Below, piece by piece: positions 24,246-36,339 of a DNA stretch of 64,000 bases. Positions within the stretch are counted from its first letter, which is position 1. Each line of letters opens with the position of its first letter. Source of the stretch: Heliocidaris tuberculata (taxonomy: Eukaryota > Echinodermata > Echinoidea > Camarodonta > Echinometridae); contig CM046844.1 of the NCBI GenBank assembly GCA_025618425.1, positions 12,360,080 to 12,424,079 of the forward strand, read 5' to 3'. The notes beneath the pieces are model-generated. The model worked only from the letters and a program-made list of their open reading frames with translations, made no database searches and had not been told where the DNA came from. The translations under genes and the position numbers were made by a program.

Positions 24246-24888
24246 ATAACAGGTAGCCTATACGGTACCAGTATCGGTCATATTTTTTTTTCGTCTCCGA
24301 TTTGTAAAGAGAGCGAGTAATATTAATGCCGAAATGTTTTCTAGATAGCTAGACTGGACGCACCGATCGATATCGGATATCGGACACAGAATTATATTGT
24401 TTACATATGTCATTGCATTCATTTCATTGGCCGACTCCGCATTCTTTTTACTCCTTTCAGATCAGTAAGTTCTTCTTGCTATATTTGTGATGGCATTTAG
24501 ATTCCGTAGTATGTCGATCCACTTATCTTTTGTCCTGAATGAAAAATCGTCCTTAAAAAGTTAGTATAGTTATTTGCTTGTGTTGTGACTCACCGCAAGT
24601 TACTGTGTCAGTGACAGTGTGTATGGTACTGTGTGAATTAACTGTGAATGTCATGTGCATGCATGGTGATCGTGAGCGGAGCTCGGATTTTGGTCGGGCT
24701 GCGGCTGCGCTGGCCTGGGCTGGGGAGCTGTTACAGTACCGGGTATATACTGTGGAACTGGGGCCGTGGGGCCTGGATGTACGATGTGGATTATAATGAT
24801 ATAAGGCGTGGATGTGGATTAGAACATTTGCGTTAGGTGTGTCACAAGTCAAAGTCTAAGCTGTCAACCACTCATCCAATGGACAAGG

Positions 24889-25283
24889 TACATGGTGGTG
24901 GATCCAGTTTCCGAAAAACTTTTCAGAAAATCAACGATAGCAAATAAAATATCAAACAAATATCTGTCAAACTTTCAAAGTGAATGCTCAAAGTCCTACA
25001 GAAAAGAAGTTGATGGAATTTTAAAAAGACAACGTAGATTTAATACGATATTCCCTTCCGAGTGAACCCCTTCCCAACGACGCAGCGATTTGGTCCCTTG
25101 AAAAAGGTACTGTATTTCCGAACGTGTGAAACCTATGGGAAAAAGACACAACCTTTGTTTCAACATGTTCAATAGTGTGATTTTCATACGCCTAGTCCCA
25201 CGCGTATGAAAACCCATTTTAGGCGCTTAACTGTACGCGTTTGGTAATACAATCTGTTCGGAAATACAATCCATGACTATATA
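24889..25283. repeat. GGATCC...ACGCGTATGAAAACCC element, copy a
   Basis: It starts GGTGGATCCAGTTTCCGAAA and ends GTTCGGAAATACAATCC; the ends are imperfect inverted repeats (TGGATxxxxTTxCCGAA). The interior has GATAGCAAATAAAATATCAA, AGACAACGTAGATTTAATA, CCCTTCCGAGTGAACCCCTT and CCACGCGTATGAAAACCCAT. Other copies are at 25361-25740, 41812-42610 (split by a hAT-like insertion) and 53385-53940. Confidence 0.7.
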
Positions 25284-25360
25284 AAGTGGTGGCTGCCTTG
25301 GTTGTCAACTGTTGCTGCAAGCTGCATTAGAAAGATGACTTGAAGTCTTCTTGATCTAGT

Positions 25361-25740
25361 ATGGTGGTGGATCCAGTGTCCGAACACTTTTCAGAAAATC
25401 AACGATAGCAAATAAAATATCAAACGAATATCTGTCAGACTTATATTTTAATGAATGCTACAGAAAAAGTAGTTAATGGAATTTTAAAAAGACAACGTAG
25501 ATTTAATATGATATTCCCTTCCGAGTGAACCCCTTCCCAACGACGTGGCGTTTTGGTCCCTTGAAAAATGTACTGTATTTCCGAACATGTGAAACCTATG
25601 GGAAAAAGACACAACCTTTGTTTCAATAGTGTGGTTTTCATACGCGTAATCCCACGCGTATGAAAACCCATTTTAGGCGCTCAACTGTACGCGTTCGGTA
25701 ATACAATCTGTTTGGAATTACAATCCTTGACTATAGTACT
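25361..25740. repeat. GGATCC...ACGCGTATGAAAACCC element, copy b
   Basis: It is head-to-tail with copy a at an offset of about 475 bp and differs by small indels and substitutions, indicating an older local tandem duplication. Confidence 0.7.
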
Positions 25741-25825
25741 AGACCAAGTCACATCAGTAATATCTTCAGATTTATAAGCTTGTATGGATAAGTGATCAGT
25801 AGTACTTGATCTAATACTTATAGAT

Positions 25826-26052
25826 CTACAGTAAAGTGTAAATGTGGAATGTTTTGCTGTGTGGAAATTTTTCGTGCATTTTGCATGGCAATGGCATGAA
25901 ATTTGCGCAAAAATAAAAATACACAAATATTCTTGTTTCTATTCTTTGGCCCAAGAGCCTAGCACATTGGCGAAATTAAAAAAACATGAAATTCACCTTA
26001 CTCGTCCGTGCGTGAAAAATTAATAACGTGAAAATTTCCACTTTTACAGTAG
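25826..26052. mobile_element. MITE with TIR CTACxGTAAAxTG...
   Basis: The left end CTACAGTAAAGTGTAAATGTGG mirrors the right end, whose reverse complement starts CTACTGTAAAAGTGGAAATT. It has a palindrome-like interior (TGGCAATGGCATGAAATTTGC) and no ORF. In terminal style (xCTGTAAAA) it is related to 4342-4548. Confidence 0.65.
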
Positions 26053-26161
26053 TCTACAGTAGATCTATAATCTTGTCTAACTAAAATATTAATCAAAGCA
26101 AGCTTACATTTAATAAATTACATGTAAGTTTTAAAAAGTTAAACTTGTTAAAAAATTTAAG

Positions 26162-26732
26162 TTAAAGGGGAATGAAACCCTGGGAAAAATCCATTTTAAT
26201 AAAAAGAGAGGATGGAGAGGAGTAATTAAAAAAAAATTCCATCAAAATCTGTTAAGAAATGAGAAAGTTATGAAAGTTTGAAAAGTCTCAATTTACTTTC
26301 TATGGCAATCCTCCAATTGGCAATGTTGCTTCAAAGTGACGGGTAGAGTAGGACAACTCTCCATGTGTTTTCTACACAAAATTTCAAATGATGCTTGTCG
26401 TTTTGTGAACTCGACATAATGTATGTTGTGTCAAATACATTTCTCCATGATATATCTTGAGCTAAGGAGACAAACTGCACCTTGAGAGATATGGGAAAAT
26501 ATGAAATTTTGTGTACAGAACATACATGTATGGAGAGTTGTCCTACTAAACCTGTCATTTTGAAGCAACATTGCCAATTTGAGGATCGCCATAGAAAATA
26601 AATTGAGACTTTTTAAACTTTCATAACTTTCTCATTTCTTAACCGATTTTGATGGAACTTTTTTAAAGTTGCTTTTCTCTATCCTCTCTTTTCAATAAAA
26701 ATGATTTTTCCCCAGGGTTTCATTCTCCTCTA
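26162..26732. mobile_element. Large fold-back element, arms about 200 bp
   Basis: The left arm has GGAATGAAACCCTGG, CCATCAAAATCTGTTAAGAA, GAAAGTTATGAAAGTTTGAA, CAATTGGCAATGTTGCTTCA and GTAGGACAACTCTCCATG. The right arm has the same blocks inverted (CATGTATGGAGAGTTGTCCT, AAACTTTCATAACTTTC, CCAGGGTTTCATTCTCC). A TTAA precedes the left end. Same superfamily as 5038-5621. Confidence 0.8.
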
Positions 26733-26819
26733 AAACAAAACTAAAAAGAGAAGTCCATCCTGCTGATCCTGCTACTAGTAGTAGTACTACTACTGGTAGA
26801 TCTACATGTATTCACTCAG

Positions 26820-27303
26820 TTGATTTGAATAAAAACAGAAAAAATGAGAGAAACATATTACTAGAAAGTTTGACTCAAACTTTGAGCAAAATCTGAAAAG
26901 AAATAAGAAAGTTATGAATCTTTAAAATTATAATCAAACACAAATTGGCAACTTGGTGACATATCTTGTGAGCTTTTAGTTTTCTCCCATTTATTCTGTA
27001 CAGTATATTTCATAAATTTACATTTTCTTAGTTCTTGAAGGAAAATATTTGTTTCTCACAGGTTTTGGGTGTAGATCTATGTTTAAATGCTATGTTTAAA
27101 TACTTTCTAGGATAAGTGGGAATTTATGATTTTTTAAAGAACAGAGCAAATGGGAGAGAACGATACGTCACAGAGTTGCCAATTTGTGATTGATTGATTA
27201 CAACTTCAAAAATTCATAACTTTGCTATTTCTTATCGGCTTTTGCTCAAACTTTCATTGATCTGTTTCTTCAGTTTTTCTTGTTCTTTTAAATCCAACTA
27301 ATT
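26820..27303. mobile_element. Second fold-back element, adjacent
   Basis: The left arm TTGATTTGAATAAAAACAG...AGTTTGACTCAAACTTTGAGCA...AATAAGAAAGTTATGAATC...ACACAAATTGGCAACTTGG is mirrored by CCAATTTGTGATTGATTGAT...TCATAACTTTGCTATTTC...TTGCTCAAACTTTC. It lies about 90 bp from the previous fold-back. Non-coding. Confidence 0.75.
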
Positions 27304-27910
27304 GAGATCAGGGTTGATATTTTGATGTGATTACAAAAGTAGTTTGACATGAGTGTTATTAGACTCTACATGTAGATCTAGATTTAAATGTAAGACAAAA
27401 AAAAAAAGAATCCTGGAAAGTTTAAAGAAAAATGATCTAGTGTTATGTTTATTTATTGCAAATTATAGGGGAAAAATTCATTTCAGATTCAGATTTTTCA
27501 GATTCAAAATACATTTAGTTCCTTCTCATAATCATAATCAAATAATATTTCACAAAAAGAACATGGTGGAAGAAGGCGAGGGTCCCAGTTTCCATTTCAA
27601 TAACAATTTTTTTTTAAAATTGAGATTTACAAATACATTAAAACCTGTATTGTAAATTTGTACCTAAGAATCCTGGATAACCAGAGACAAAGTAATAGAT
27701 TCTGCAAGACTGTCGGATAGGACTTAGAATCTACTCTGAAGATCTCCTGGTTACTTCCTCTTAACACTCTGGTAAAGATATTATCTGTAAACAATAAAAA
27801 GTTTTTAATGAAAAAATATTCTTGTTATTTTGCAGACCTCAGCTCTGAAGCAATGACGGGTAGCAGCTAGAAGGTGCAGGTATCGAGTAACACGTCTGAA
27901 AGACACCAAG

Positions 27911-30900
27911 ATGGAAGTGAGCAGCATCTTGTCACTCTCTCTTGGTCTCATTGCCGGAGTGATGTTTGCCATCGTCTGGAGCAAGTACGAGGACTTCTCG
28001 ACCGTACTTGACACCAGATTGCAAGCATTTTCGTCGAAAGAGAACGACGAGGAACAGAGGATAGCGAGGATGAAAGGATTCCTGCATGGACAGAAAGTGA
28101 ATAACATCAGCCAAGGTGGCAGTGTTCAGACAGGAGACAAAGAACCATTGAAATATGGGGTTGGTGGAAACAGTTTCTATTTCAAATTTGATAAACCAGG
28201 GCCGAATTCTGGTATGGGATCTCTGAAAACGGAGGAACAGATAGAAATCGCAAGTTGGCAGATGTTTCATCCGCAATATGATGCTGATAAGTTGAAGTCT
28301 GCATTGTCGGTCTTTTGCATCATCACGATTGGTAGGTCAAGCATACAATCTCATGGTAAATCGTCGTTCCACTCTTGGACAACACACTGCAATGACTTTA
28401 TCATGTTAAGCAATACCGATGATGGGAAATATAATGTGAAGAATGCCGGCCTGCCTGATGGTCCTACAAATTCATGGGAGCGGACTAAAAAGGTCATGAG
28501 CTACGTTGTACAGCACCACCCCAATTTTGACTGGTATGTGAAAGTAGAGCATGATATCTTATTAGTCATGGAAAACTACCGCTACATGCTTCTGTTGCAC
28601 CAGGCTCAAATCCAGGGCTTTGCAGGGCACGTCTTAACTGGTAACAACCAACGTGGATCTGTGGTAGCTCTAAGCAAAGAAGCCGCTGTGAAGGCAGTTG
28701 CGACATTTCCAAAGTGTGGAAGCCTCTATGGGGGTAAGGAAGACTTCAAGGAGCTTGAGGCATGCCTGAAACAAGCTGGGATCAGATCAAGTCAAGACGG
28801 TCATGATAGCCATGGGGTCAGTCGTTTCCAGATGGTTCTGGTTAAACCTTCATTACCGATGAATGCTCACACATCCCTAGACTGGTCATGGAGATACATT
28901 GACAATCCAGAGAAGATGGTAAGCTTCATAACGGGACTCGACACAAGCTACATGTACATGTAAAAGAAAATAGTCCTTGTTGATGATGATTTGCCACTTC
29001 AACTTTTCAAAGAGCCTCAGTACATGTACATGAAATAAGAGCCACCATAAGAATTGTTTTCTGTGGATAGATTTTTAAAAATTCTGAACAAGGTAGTCCT
29101 CGCAATAATGTTGCAAATACACTTCTAATCTTTACCCTGCTTTATTAACTAAAATCCAGACTGATTGTGAATTGTTGAATATCCAACAAAACACAAATGT
29201 TTTTTTGTATGAGTCTTGTCCTCCATTTCTTTTCCCTCTTTGACCTAGAGCTCCTTGTTTTTTGCAAATTCACACTTGCTTTGTCAAACAAAAGAGTAAG
29301 GATTTTGATTGCCCAATCCTAACAATCTCATTTTGGCTCACTTATTTTTTATTGCCCCAACATATTGAGCAACTCACTCAATGTCAAACCCTGTTTATAA
29401 AAACACAACAAAACATTCTTGTCCTGGTTGTTTGATCTCTATAATTCGCTGATAAAATGTTTATTAAACCAACAATTTGCATCATCTTTTTTTTTTAATG
29501 ATCACCTGCAATGTACAAAAACTGACATGGGCCTACTAAAGAAATAATTCCAAGATACGTAACTCTGAATCTGGAAATTTACACAGCTCCTTAAGAGGAA
29601 AGCTTTTTAATGCAAAAAGGTCAGTTCTGAAAATAGTACAACAGATTTCAAATAATAACCAATGATACTGAATTTATAGAATACACAGCATGTATTCCTA
29701 TTTCAACACTAATTTTTCTGGGATTTTATTTTGCATTTATGAACATGTACCTTTCAGGTCAGATTTAAGTATGAATCAGGGCCCCGTTTCATAAAACTTT
29801 TTGTCCCCGCCGAACGAAGTTCGCGAGGGGACTGTGAAACGGGCTCCGTTCGTGTGTGCGTGTGTGTGTCCGTCCGTCCGTCCGTCCGTCCGTCTGTCCG
29901 TGTGTGCTCAAATGTTAGAAAATGCTACTTCTCCGTCATTTCTTGGCCGATTTTGATTCTGATTGTTTTATCTGATAGGGCTGGGTGGGGGCTTCCAAAC
30001 TTCTACACAGAATTTTGAAATTCTTTAATTATGCAAATTTATGCAAATTTATTCAAAATTGACGAAAAATGCTACTTCTCCTCTATTTCACATCGGATTT
30101 TGATTCCGATTGTTTTATCTGATAGGGCTGGGTGGGGGCTTCCAAACTTCTACACAGAATTTTGAAATTCATTAATCATGCAAATTTATGCAAATTTATT
30201 CAAAATTGACGAAAAATGCTACTTCTCCTCTATTTCACATCGGATTTTGATTCCGATTGTTTTATCTGATAGGGCTGGGTGGGGGCTTCCAAACTTCTAC
30301 ACAGAATTTTGAAATTCATTAATTATGCAAATTTATGCAAATTTATTCAAAATTGACGAAAAATGCTACTTCTCCTCTATTTCACATCGGATTTTGATTC
30401 CGATTGTTTTATCTGATAGGGCTGGGTGGGGGCTTCCAAACTTCTACACAGAATTTTGAAATTCATTAATCATGCAAATTTATGCAAATTTATTCAAAAT
30501 TGACGAAAAATGCTACTTCTCCTCTATTTCACATCGGATTTTGATTCCGATTGTTTTATCTGATAGGGCTGGGTGGGGGCTTCCAAACTTCTACACAGAA
30601 TTTTGAAATTCATTAATTATGCAAATTTATGCAAATTTATTCAAAATTGACGAAAAATACTACTTCTCCTCTATTTCACATCGGATTTTGATTCCGATTG
30701 TTTTATCTGATAGGGCTGGGTGGGGGCTTCCAAACTTCTACACAGAATTTTGAAATTCATTAATTATGCAAATTTATGCAAATTTATTCAAAATTGACGA
30801 AAAATGCTACTTCTCCTCTATTTCACATCGGATTTTGATTCCGATTGTTTTATCTGATAGGGCTGGGTGGGGGCTTCCAAACTTCTACACAGAATTTTGA

Positions 30901-31529
30901 AATTCATTATTCATGCAAATTTATGCAAATTTATTCAAAATGGCTGAAGGTTCATAATGTTTTCATGTTTTATATTTCAGTTGTATACATGCATTGTTGG
31001 TATTCTCTTCTTTTGCATGCAGTAACATTATTTTTTTATTCACTAAAGTTTTTCACTGAAGTTTTAAGGTTCAGGCTAGTTAATTTCCACAGATCTGCAC
31101 TTCCGGCCGGGACATTTATTACGCATTGCGTAATTTACTCATTCACTTGTTATCAATAACATCTGTCACATTTCTATGGCAAATTTGCTCTCAGCCAATC
31201 AGATGCAAGAATTTCAGTAGCTTATACCAGTTATCGTAACTTGTTATTGATAACAAGTTTTATGAAATGGGGTCCAGATCTTTTGGTGTAAGTTAGTCTG
31301 CTAAAAGAAATAACTCCTATGTAATTGCTTTTTTTCTTCATTCCATTCTGTTTTTAATTTTTAGGGACAAGAGGACTGCTGTCGAGACTACCCAGTAAGC
31401 TTTCATAACCTGAGCCCGAATGGCATTTACCTGATGGACTACATGGTCTATCACATGAGACCTTTTGGAATTGGCAGCTACATCTGCCCAGAAGAACAGG
31501 ACTTGGTGAAGATTGAGCAACCTGCATAG
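27911..31529 (+). CDS. C1GALT1C1: C1GALT1/COSMC-family protein (core 1 O-glycan synthesis)
   Basis: The coding exons are 27911-28918 and 31365-31529 (phase 0), giving 390 residues. An acceptor TTTTGCAG at about 27834 implies a 5'-UTR intron. Residues 5-23 form a signal anchor, so this is a type II Golgi/ER membrane protein. The luminal domain has the family landmarks: a WTTHC block (156-160), FDWYVK (207-211), a conserved ENYRYMLL block (221-228), ALSKEA (253-258), KCG...ACLKQAG (268-290), DCCRD (340-344) and YMVYHMRPFG. T-synthase itself needs a DxD metal site after the FDW block; here the aligned triplet is EHD (213-215). COSMC, the T-synthase chaperone, also lacks DxD, and KCG...CLKQAG and DCC...RPFG resemble COSMC well. 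A COSMC-like role is therefore favoured, but a divergent galactosyltransferase is not excluded. Vertebrate COSMC coding sequence is intronless; this one has an intron. Confidence 0.75.
29780..31275. mobile_element. Intronic element with GTTTCATAAAACTT / AAGTTTTATGAAA ends
   Basis: GGCCCCGTTTCATAAAACTT near 29781 is mirrored by AAGTTTTATGAAATGGGGTC at about 31255-31274. Inside are a (CCGT)n run (29869-29900), the 147-bp array, and a block AGCCAATCAGATGCAAGAAT...TTTCAGTAGCTTATA that is shared with the MITE at 37381-37522. It may be two nested elements. Confidence 0.5.
29918..30942 (+). repeat. Seven-copy tandem repeat, 147-bp unit
   Basis: GGGCTGGGTGGGGGCTTCC recurs at 29978, 30125, 30272, 30419, 30566, 30713 and 30860, always exactly 147 bp apart. 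Units 2-7 are almost identical; unit 1 is diverged (e.g. TCTCCGTCATTTCTTGGCCG). Each unit contains ATGCAAATTTATGCAAATTT. The array lies inside the intron of the COSMC-family gene. Confidence 0.95.
31365..31529 (+). CDS. C1GALT1C1: C1GALT1/COSMC-family gene, last coding exon
   Basis: Acceptor TTTTTAG precedes 31365. The exon supplies 54 residues, starting GQEDCCRDYPVSFHNLSPNG and including MVYHMRPFGIG, then stops at TAG (31527-31529). This is the conserved C-terminal CC...RPFG region of T-synthase and COSMC. Without it the long first exon would end in a spurious intron-read tail. Confidence 0.9.
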   Translation, partial: GQEDCCRDYPVSFHNLSPNGIYLMDYMVYHMRPFGIGSYICPEEQDLVKIEQPA

Positions 31530-31761
31530 CTTTAGAGCTGAAAGGACCTGGAAATTCAACATTTGTGACACAACTCCTACAGCCTTACTTCAACAAAGCT
31601 TTCCCAAATTGCAGCTGCACTGTGGAGGCAGACCATGTGTGTGTGACCAGAAAAAACAGAATAGTTTATAGAAGTAGGGGCATCGATAAAGGGGGTGGGA
31701 CTGGGACACTCCAATTCAAACATTTCCATCAGCAAATTTGGACTGTGTTCAGCCTTGTCAG

Positions 31762-32356
31762 TAGTGCTGGTATCGGCATGGAAAATCTATGTCGCCATGT
31801 CGCAATAAAATTAACGCCGATACATGTCGACATCTGGACATGAGTCAAACAAGTCTAAACTCGGGTCGCTCCCGTAGTGACCGTACACTATTAAACCAGA
31901 GTTACCCAACACAAATTCACAAGAGCTTTACATGGAATATATGCACTATGTCCTCACGGGCTCACACTCGCAGTCATACTCACTTACAGTTCTCAAAGAT
32001 GCACACTGTCAACTATTTGCCCCAAAATTTGTTTTGTATGATCCAATTTATCAAGCATTAATGAAAGTCATGCGGTGCGAGTCAGCTAGTGTCGCATATC
32101 TAGGCATGTACATGTACGTAATGTATACCGGTCGTCGCAGCTAGATACGCAGCGATCGTGTCGCGTGCGCGCGCTGCTAATGTGTATGTGAAACAAATCA
32201 CGTACATGTACGCGCGCACGACGTCACGGCGAGGTACATGTAAAAAGACCCATTTTATGTCGCCATCGGAGCATGCGTGTCGACATGTCGGCAAAGTCCA
32301 AAACCAGTACTTTTGTCGCCATAGTGGCGACATCAGGCGTGTCGATACCAGCACTA
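31762..32356 (+). mobile_element. hAT-like non-autonomous element, copy 1
   Basis: The termini are TAGTGCTGGTATCG and its exact complement CGATACCAGCACTA, with an 8-bp target-site duplication CTTGTCAG (31754-31761 and 32357-32364). It is 595 bp with no transposase frame. The interior is rich in TGTCGACATG-type strings and CpG. An 8-bp duplication with TIRs starting TAGTGCTG is typical of the hAT superfamily. It lies just 3' of the COSMC-family stop codon, probably in its 3' UTR or flank. Confidence 0.85.
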
Positions 32357-32622
32357 CTTGTCAGCAGCCCCCCTAAAAAAAAACCAAAAAAAAAAACAAC
32401 ACAACAACAAGAACAACAAATATTTGCTTGTTAGAAATTTGGGGGCTAGCGTGTCTGCAATTTGGTCTGATATCAAGATCCCCATCTGAAACTCAGAATG
32501 GGTTAGTGATGCCCATGCTAGGAAGGTTATTAAAAGGTTGTGTTACTGTTTGACAATTTTTGTGAGTAATTGTACCTATTTACAGTGTCTAGAAGGTACA
32601 GTCATTAGTATTCCTAATATTT

Positions 32623-34657
32623 ATTAGGTGGTCTGTCGGTATCGACAGATCACCTCTTAATTTCGTACGAATTTTCTTTATTATTTATTTATTTATTCTT
32701 TATTTTTATTTTTCTCCCCATTTCTTGTGACCGTGAATTCTCAAAATCAACTGGATCAATTTTCTTCAAATTTTCGTCAGTTATCAGGCCTTTCAAGGTC
32801 AAGTGCCCCTATCTTTTTCAAGGTCATCAGGTCATCGTGACGTCATCCAGGCGCCATTTTGTGAAATCACATTATCGATCATATCTTCATAACGAGTCAT
32901 CAAAAATAAACCATATATACCAAATTTAGAAATGCTCAAAATTACTTTTTAATCAAATTAGAGTACGGTTCAGGACATTTTAAGCATTTCAAAATTTTCC
33001 GTCCGTGCACGTCCGCGCGCACAGCTCGTACAGAACGTAAAAACGCCGTTTTTTCGCATGGTTTGTCTTCCTGACACTATTTTTGACACTTTCCAACTAT
33101 TTACAGTCATTCTCGACATTCCATAATGCCACACGCGCGCGTCAAACTTTCAAATTCGTGCGCGCGTCAATGGGCAATATAATGTAAAAAGTGGTAAAAA
33201 CATGCCAATATAGAATCCGCCATAGCTCGTCAGAAAGGCTTGGGACCCCCCATTTTTTTTTTACATTTTCTGAAAGCCTATGAGTTGTAGATTGTAAGTC
33301 ATGCAAAAAATTGGGGGGTCGATCGATCGGAACGTCGTCATATTCACCTATGAACTCAGAAATTCAATTTTGAAAAAATGACGTCATAATTTTTGTATTC
33401 ATTTGACAATATTTCAGTAATAGGTAGTCCATTTTCTTCCAAATTTTGATATGTTGTAGCTGAGACAATTCTCTACAAAATCAGACCCCACGATTTATCA
33501 TTTTGACAAAGGCATCATGGCGTATTTTTGCGATTAAAGGAGGCATGCCAATTTTTCACATTTTGCGTGTATTCTCTATGGGAGATGACTTTTTCTCAAA
33601 TCTTGATTCTGCATTCCCGTCTTCTTTGAGCAGTATCTTTGTAATTTCTGCTTGATTTTCTTCCCAATTTTAGTATGTTATAGCTGAGACTATAAGCTTT
33701 CACAAGTGTGCCCTCCAATTTTTGTTCAGATGTCAGGATCATGCCCATGTTTTAACTACAAAATGTGATTTCAGAATCCCGTATTTCGTTTACGTGTTAT
33801 CTCTATTGGAAATATTTTGGTCCATTGGTAAAGCACTTGCCTCCCATTCCGGCGACCCTGGTTCGATTCCCGTTGGGTCCATTTTTTTTTTTTTTTTTTT
33901 CCTTTCATTTTACCATCTTCTTCGACTATTATAACATATACCATCACAAACAATGTAATAAACTGCCTAATTTTGCGTGTTATGTCTATTGGAAAGTAGC
34001 GTGCAGTAGTTTGTGTACAATCGATTCCCTGTCGTGTATTAAAGCTATGGGGTTAATCTCCCACGTGTTCTGCAATATCAAATCGTCCAATTTGTTATGA
34101 CGATTTCTCAAAATGGGCTTAGTCAATTTTCTTCACACTTTTGTCGGTCATCAGTCCTAATAAGGTCAAGTTCCCGCATCTTTTGCAAGGACATAAGGCT
34201 ATTGTGACGTCATCCAGGAGCCATTTTGTGAAAATCAAATTATTGTCATATGTTCATAACGAAATGTCATTTTTCTTTCATATTTGGCATGGTTAAGGTC
34301 AATGTCATTCCAGTCAAGATCATTTCGTTAAACGCGCGCGTACGTCCGCGCGTCAGTGCGGGCGCAAAATTTAGAAATGCTCCAAATCGTCCCCAATTCA
34401 TTTTGCACACGTTTTATGCCCATTCAAGCACTTTACAAAAAATCGCCCAGAAAACTGAACCTGAAGGGGTGCTATGCCACTTAGATTATCGTGGTTATTG
34501 TCATCAATATTGTCATTATGATCATCATTATCATTATATCATTATCGTCATCATCGTCATCGTTAATCTTACCATATCATCACATTATCATGTATTATTA
34601 TCTTGCACAATCATTATCACATCTTACAATTTACCATTTAAAGACAGACCACCTAAT
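32623..34657. mobile_element. 2-kb element with 15-bp inverted ends ATTAGGTGGTCTGTC
   Basis: ATTAGGTGGTCTGTC (32623-32637) is mirrored at 34643-34657. The interior has two related halves with GTGACGTCATCCAGGxGCCA (near 32838 and 34206) and repeated TTTCTTCxxATTTTxxTxTGTTATAGCTGAGAC strings. It has no long ORF. A tRNA-like sequence with a poly-T tail sits inside (33819-33900). Confidence 0.55.
33819..33900 (+). repeat. tRNA-like sequence followed by poly-T (SINE-like)
   Basis: GGTCCATTGGTAAAGCACTT then CCCTGGTTCGATTCCCGTTG gives a good B-box (GGTTCGATTCC) and a poor A-box. An anticodon-like stem TTGCC/GGCGA closes a 9-nt loop rather than 7, and the acceptor stem pairs poorly. It is a tRNA-derived relic rather than a functional tRNA gene. 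Confidence 0.55.
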
Positions 34658-34689
34658 TCGTCCCCACTGACGAATTAAATTTCTAGTTG

Positions 34690-36330
34690 ATAATTAGTTA
34701 CTTACTGACACATCCTAGAGATGGGACTGCAAATTTTAGGCCCAGTAATATTGTGAGTTTCTTCTCAAGATATTTCCGAAATGAGAAAGGTATTTTTTGT
34801 TATTTCTTATTTCATTCCTCATTTCACATCAAAATAAAAAATATCATTTTCATAAGAACTGAAGAAAGGACGTAAACAGGAAGAAAAGCGAAGTGGGTGC
34901 AGAGATGAGTTACTAGGAATTTGTCTACTTCACTGTACATGTACATTTATCATGCCACAAACATCAACCTAGCATATCAAAGCATGACATGTAACTGCCT
35001 GTGAAGGCTCCATATTCAGCATTTACCTGCAATATATTAAAGTCACCTCAAGCTCTCCAGTCTCCATTCTATTGATATAAGCTTACTGAATAAACAGTAT
35101 TATTTTTCATCATTGACCTTTTCCACCATACATATGTACACAAAGATTGCATCAATGAAAGCGGATGATGAAAGTGAATGTTTGCTGTGCACAGAAAACA
35201 GCTTGTGTGTTAAATGAAAAAAAGTGATTGTGCAATTTACTACTGTACATACATGTATGTACTCACCTACTATTATTGTGATTTACCCACATTCATTTTT
35301 GTGGTAATTCTTATTGTAAATGTAACTACATAAAGCTACATGTAGTTTGTTCAATTTTGTTGTACATTTCATATTATTCAGCTGTAGATGCCAAAGTAAT
35401 ATACCGTTTTTTTCCTATAAATTATGAAATCAAATGATATTTATGAATGACATATTCGACTGATTCAGCTATGGTGTGTTTGTGTTGGTAGTTTTATAGT
35501 TCTTTGCTATTATTTGTTTGGTTCTTTAACAAAAACTGTTTTATTTTGTTAAAGATACGTGTGTACATTTATATACATGTATGTTTACTCAAAGTTTTAA
35601 TGTCAAGATTTACGGTAGACAAGAAATAATGTTTTACCATAATGGCATCTTCAAAAATGTTTATATACATGTATATATATATTGAATTAGAAGAGTCTGT
35701 CTTTTTATATAATGTGTATTCTTTTGCTTTATAATGTAATCGAACAAAGACTACTGAGATATGTAAGTATAATGTAAAAAGAAGATTATATACAAGTGAA
35801 ATTGATTCCTGTATGTATTTTTTTCATTAATTCCCGTTTTCATTTTTCTTTTAATAGCCATCTCCATTTTTTATAATTTGATTTTTTGTCTTTAACATGA
35901 TATAAAGAAAGAGTCGGAAGAAATCTAGACGATTAAGAAAAAAAAAATTAATGCTAGTACAAATGAGATGAACACCCTTTGATTTTTATTGCTTTATCTC
36001 CAACTCACCTTATAAGATGACACAAATAGAGTTTGACATAGTAAGTCCCAGTTACATTGTACCCAGATTGAATCCTGTGCAACCAACTGTGAAATATTAT
36101 TCTATGAATATGGTATAAAAAGAAATGGGAGAAGACCATGTCAAATATTTCTATATGTACAATTCACTCTGAAAAAAAAAAAAGTCTTAGAAATAGGCTA
36201 CATGTATTAAAAATGCGTCAAGTTGTTTTCTGACTCGAACTCTATTAAACGCATTATATCAATACTAGTGTTTTTACAAAAGTGGGGCAATTTTGCTGCT
36301 CCTTACATCTTGCCAGCTGGAAATCCATAA
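34690..36330. other. Gene-free intergenic stretch
   Basis: AT-rich with many TACATGTA strings and no coding frame, RNA gene or bounded repeat that I can identify. It may include distal 3' UTR of the COSMC-family gene. Confidence 0.45.
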
Positions 36331-36339
36331 TTAATTATT

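Noticed and set aside
28919..28963. Continuation of the COSMC-family first exon to an in-frame stop (VSFITGLDTSYMYM end)
   Set aside because: The sequence after ATG at 28918 is a good GTAAGC donor, and the conserved DCC...RPFG block is found in phase at 31365, so the read-through tail is intron.
29918..30942. CRISPR-like regular array
   Set aside because: Whole 147-bp units repeat with no unique spacers, in an intron of an animal gene; it is an ordinary tandem repeat.
33819..33881. Possible tRNA gene with GGTTCGATTCC
   Set aside because: The anticodon loop would be 9 nt, acceptor and T stems have mismatches, and a poly-T run follows; it looks like a tRNA-derived relic.
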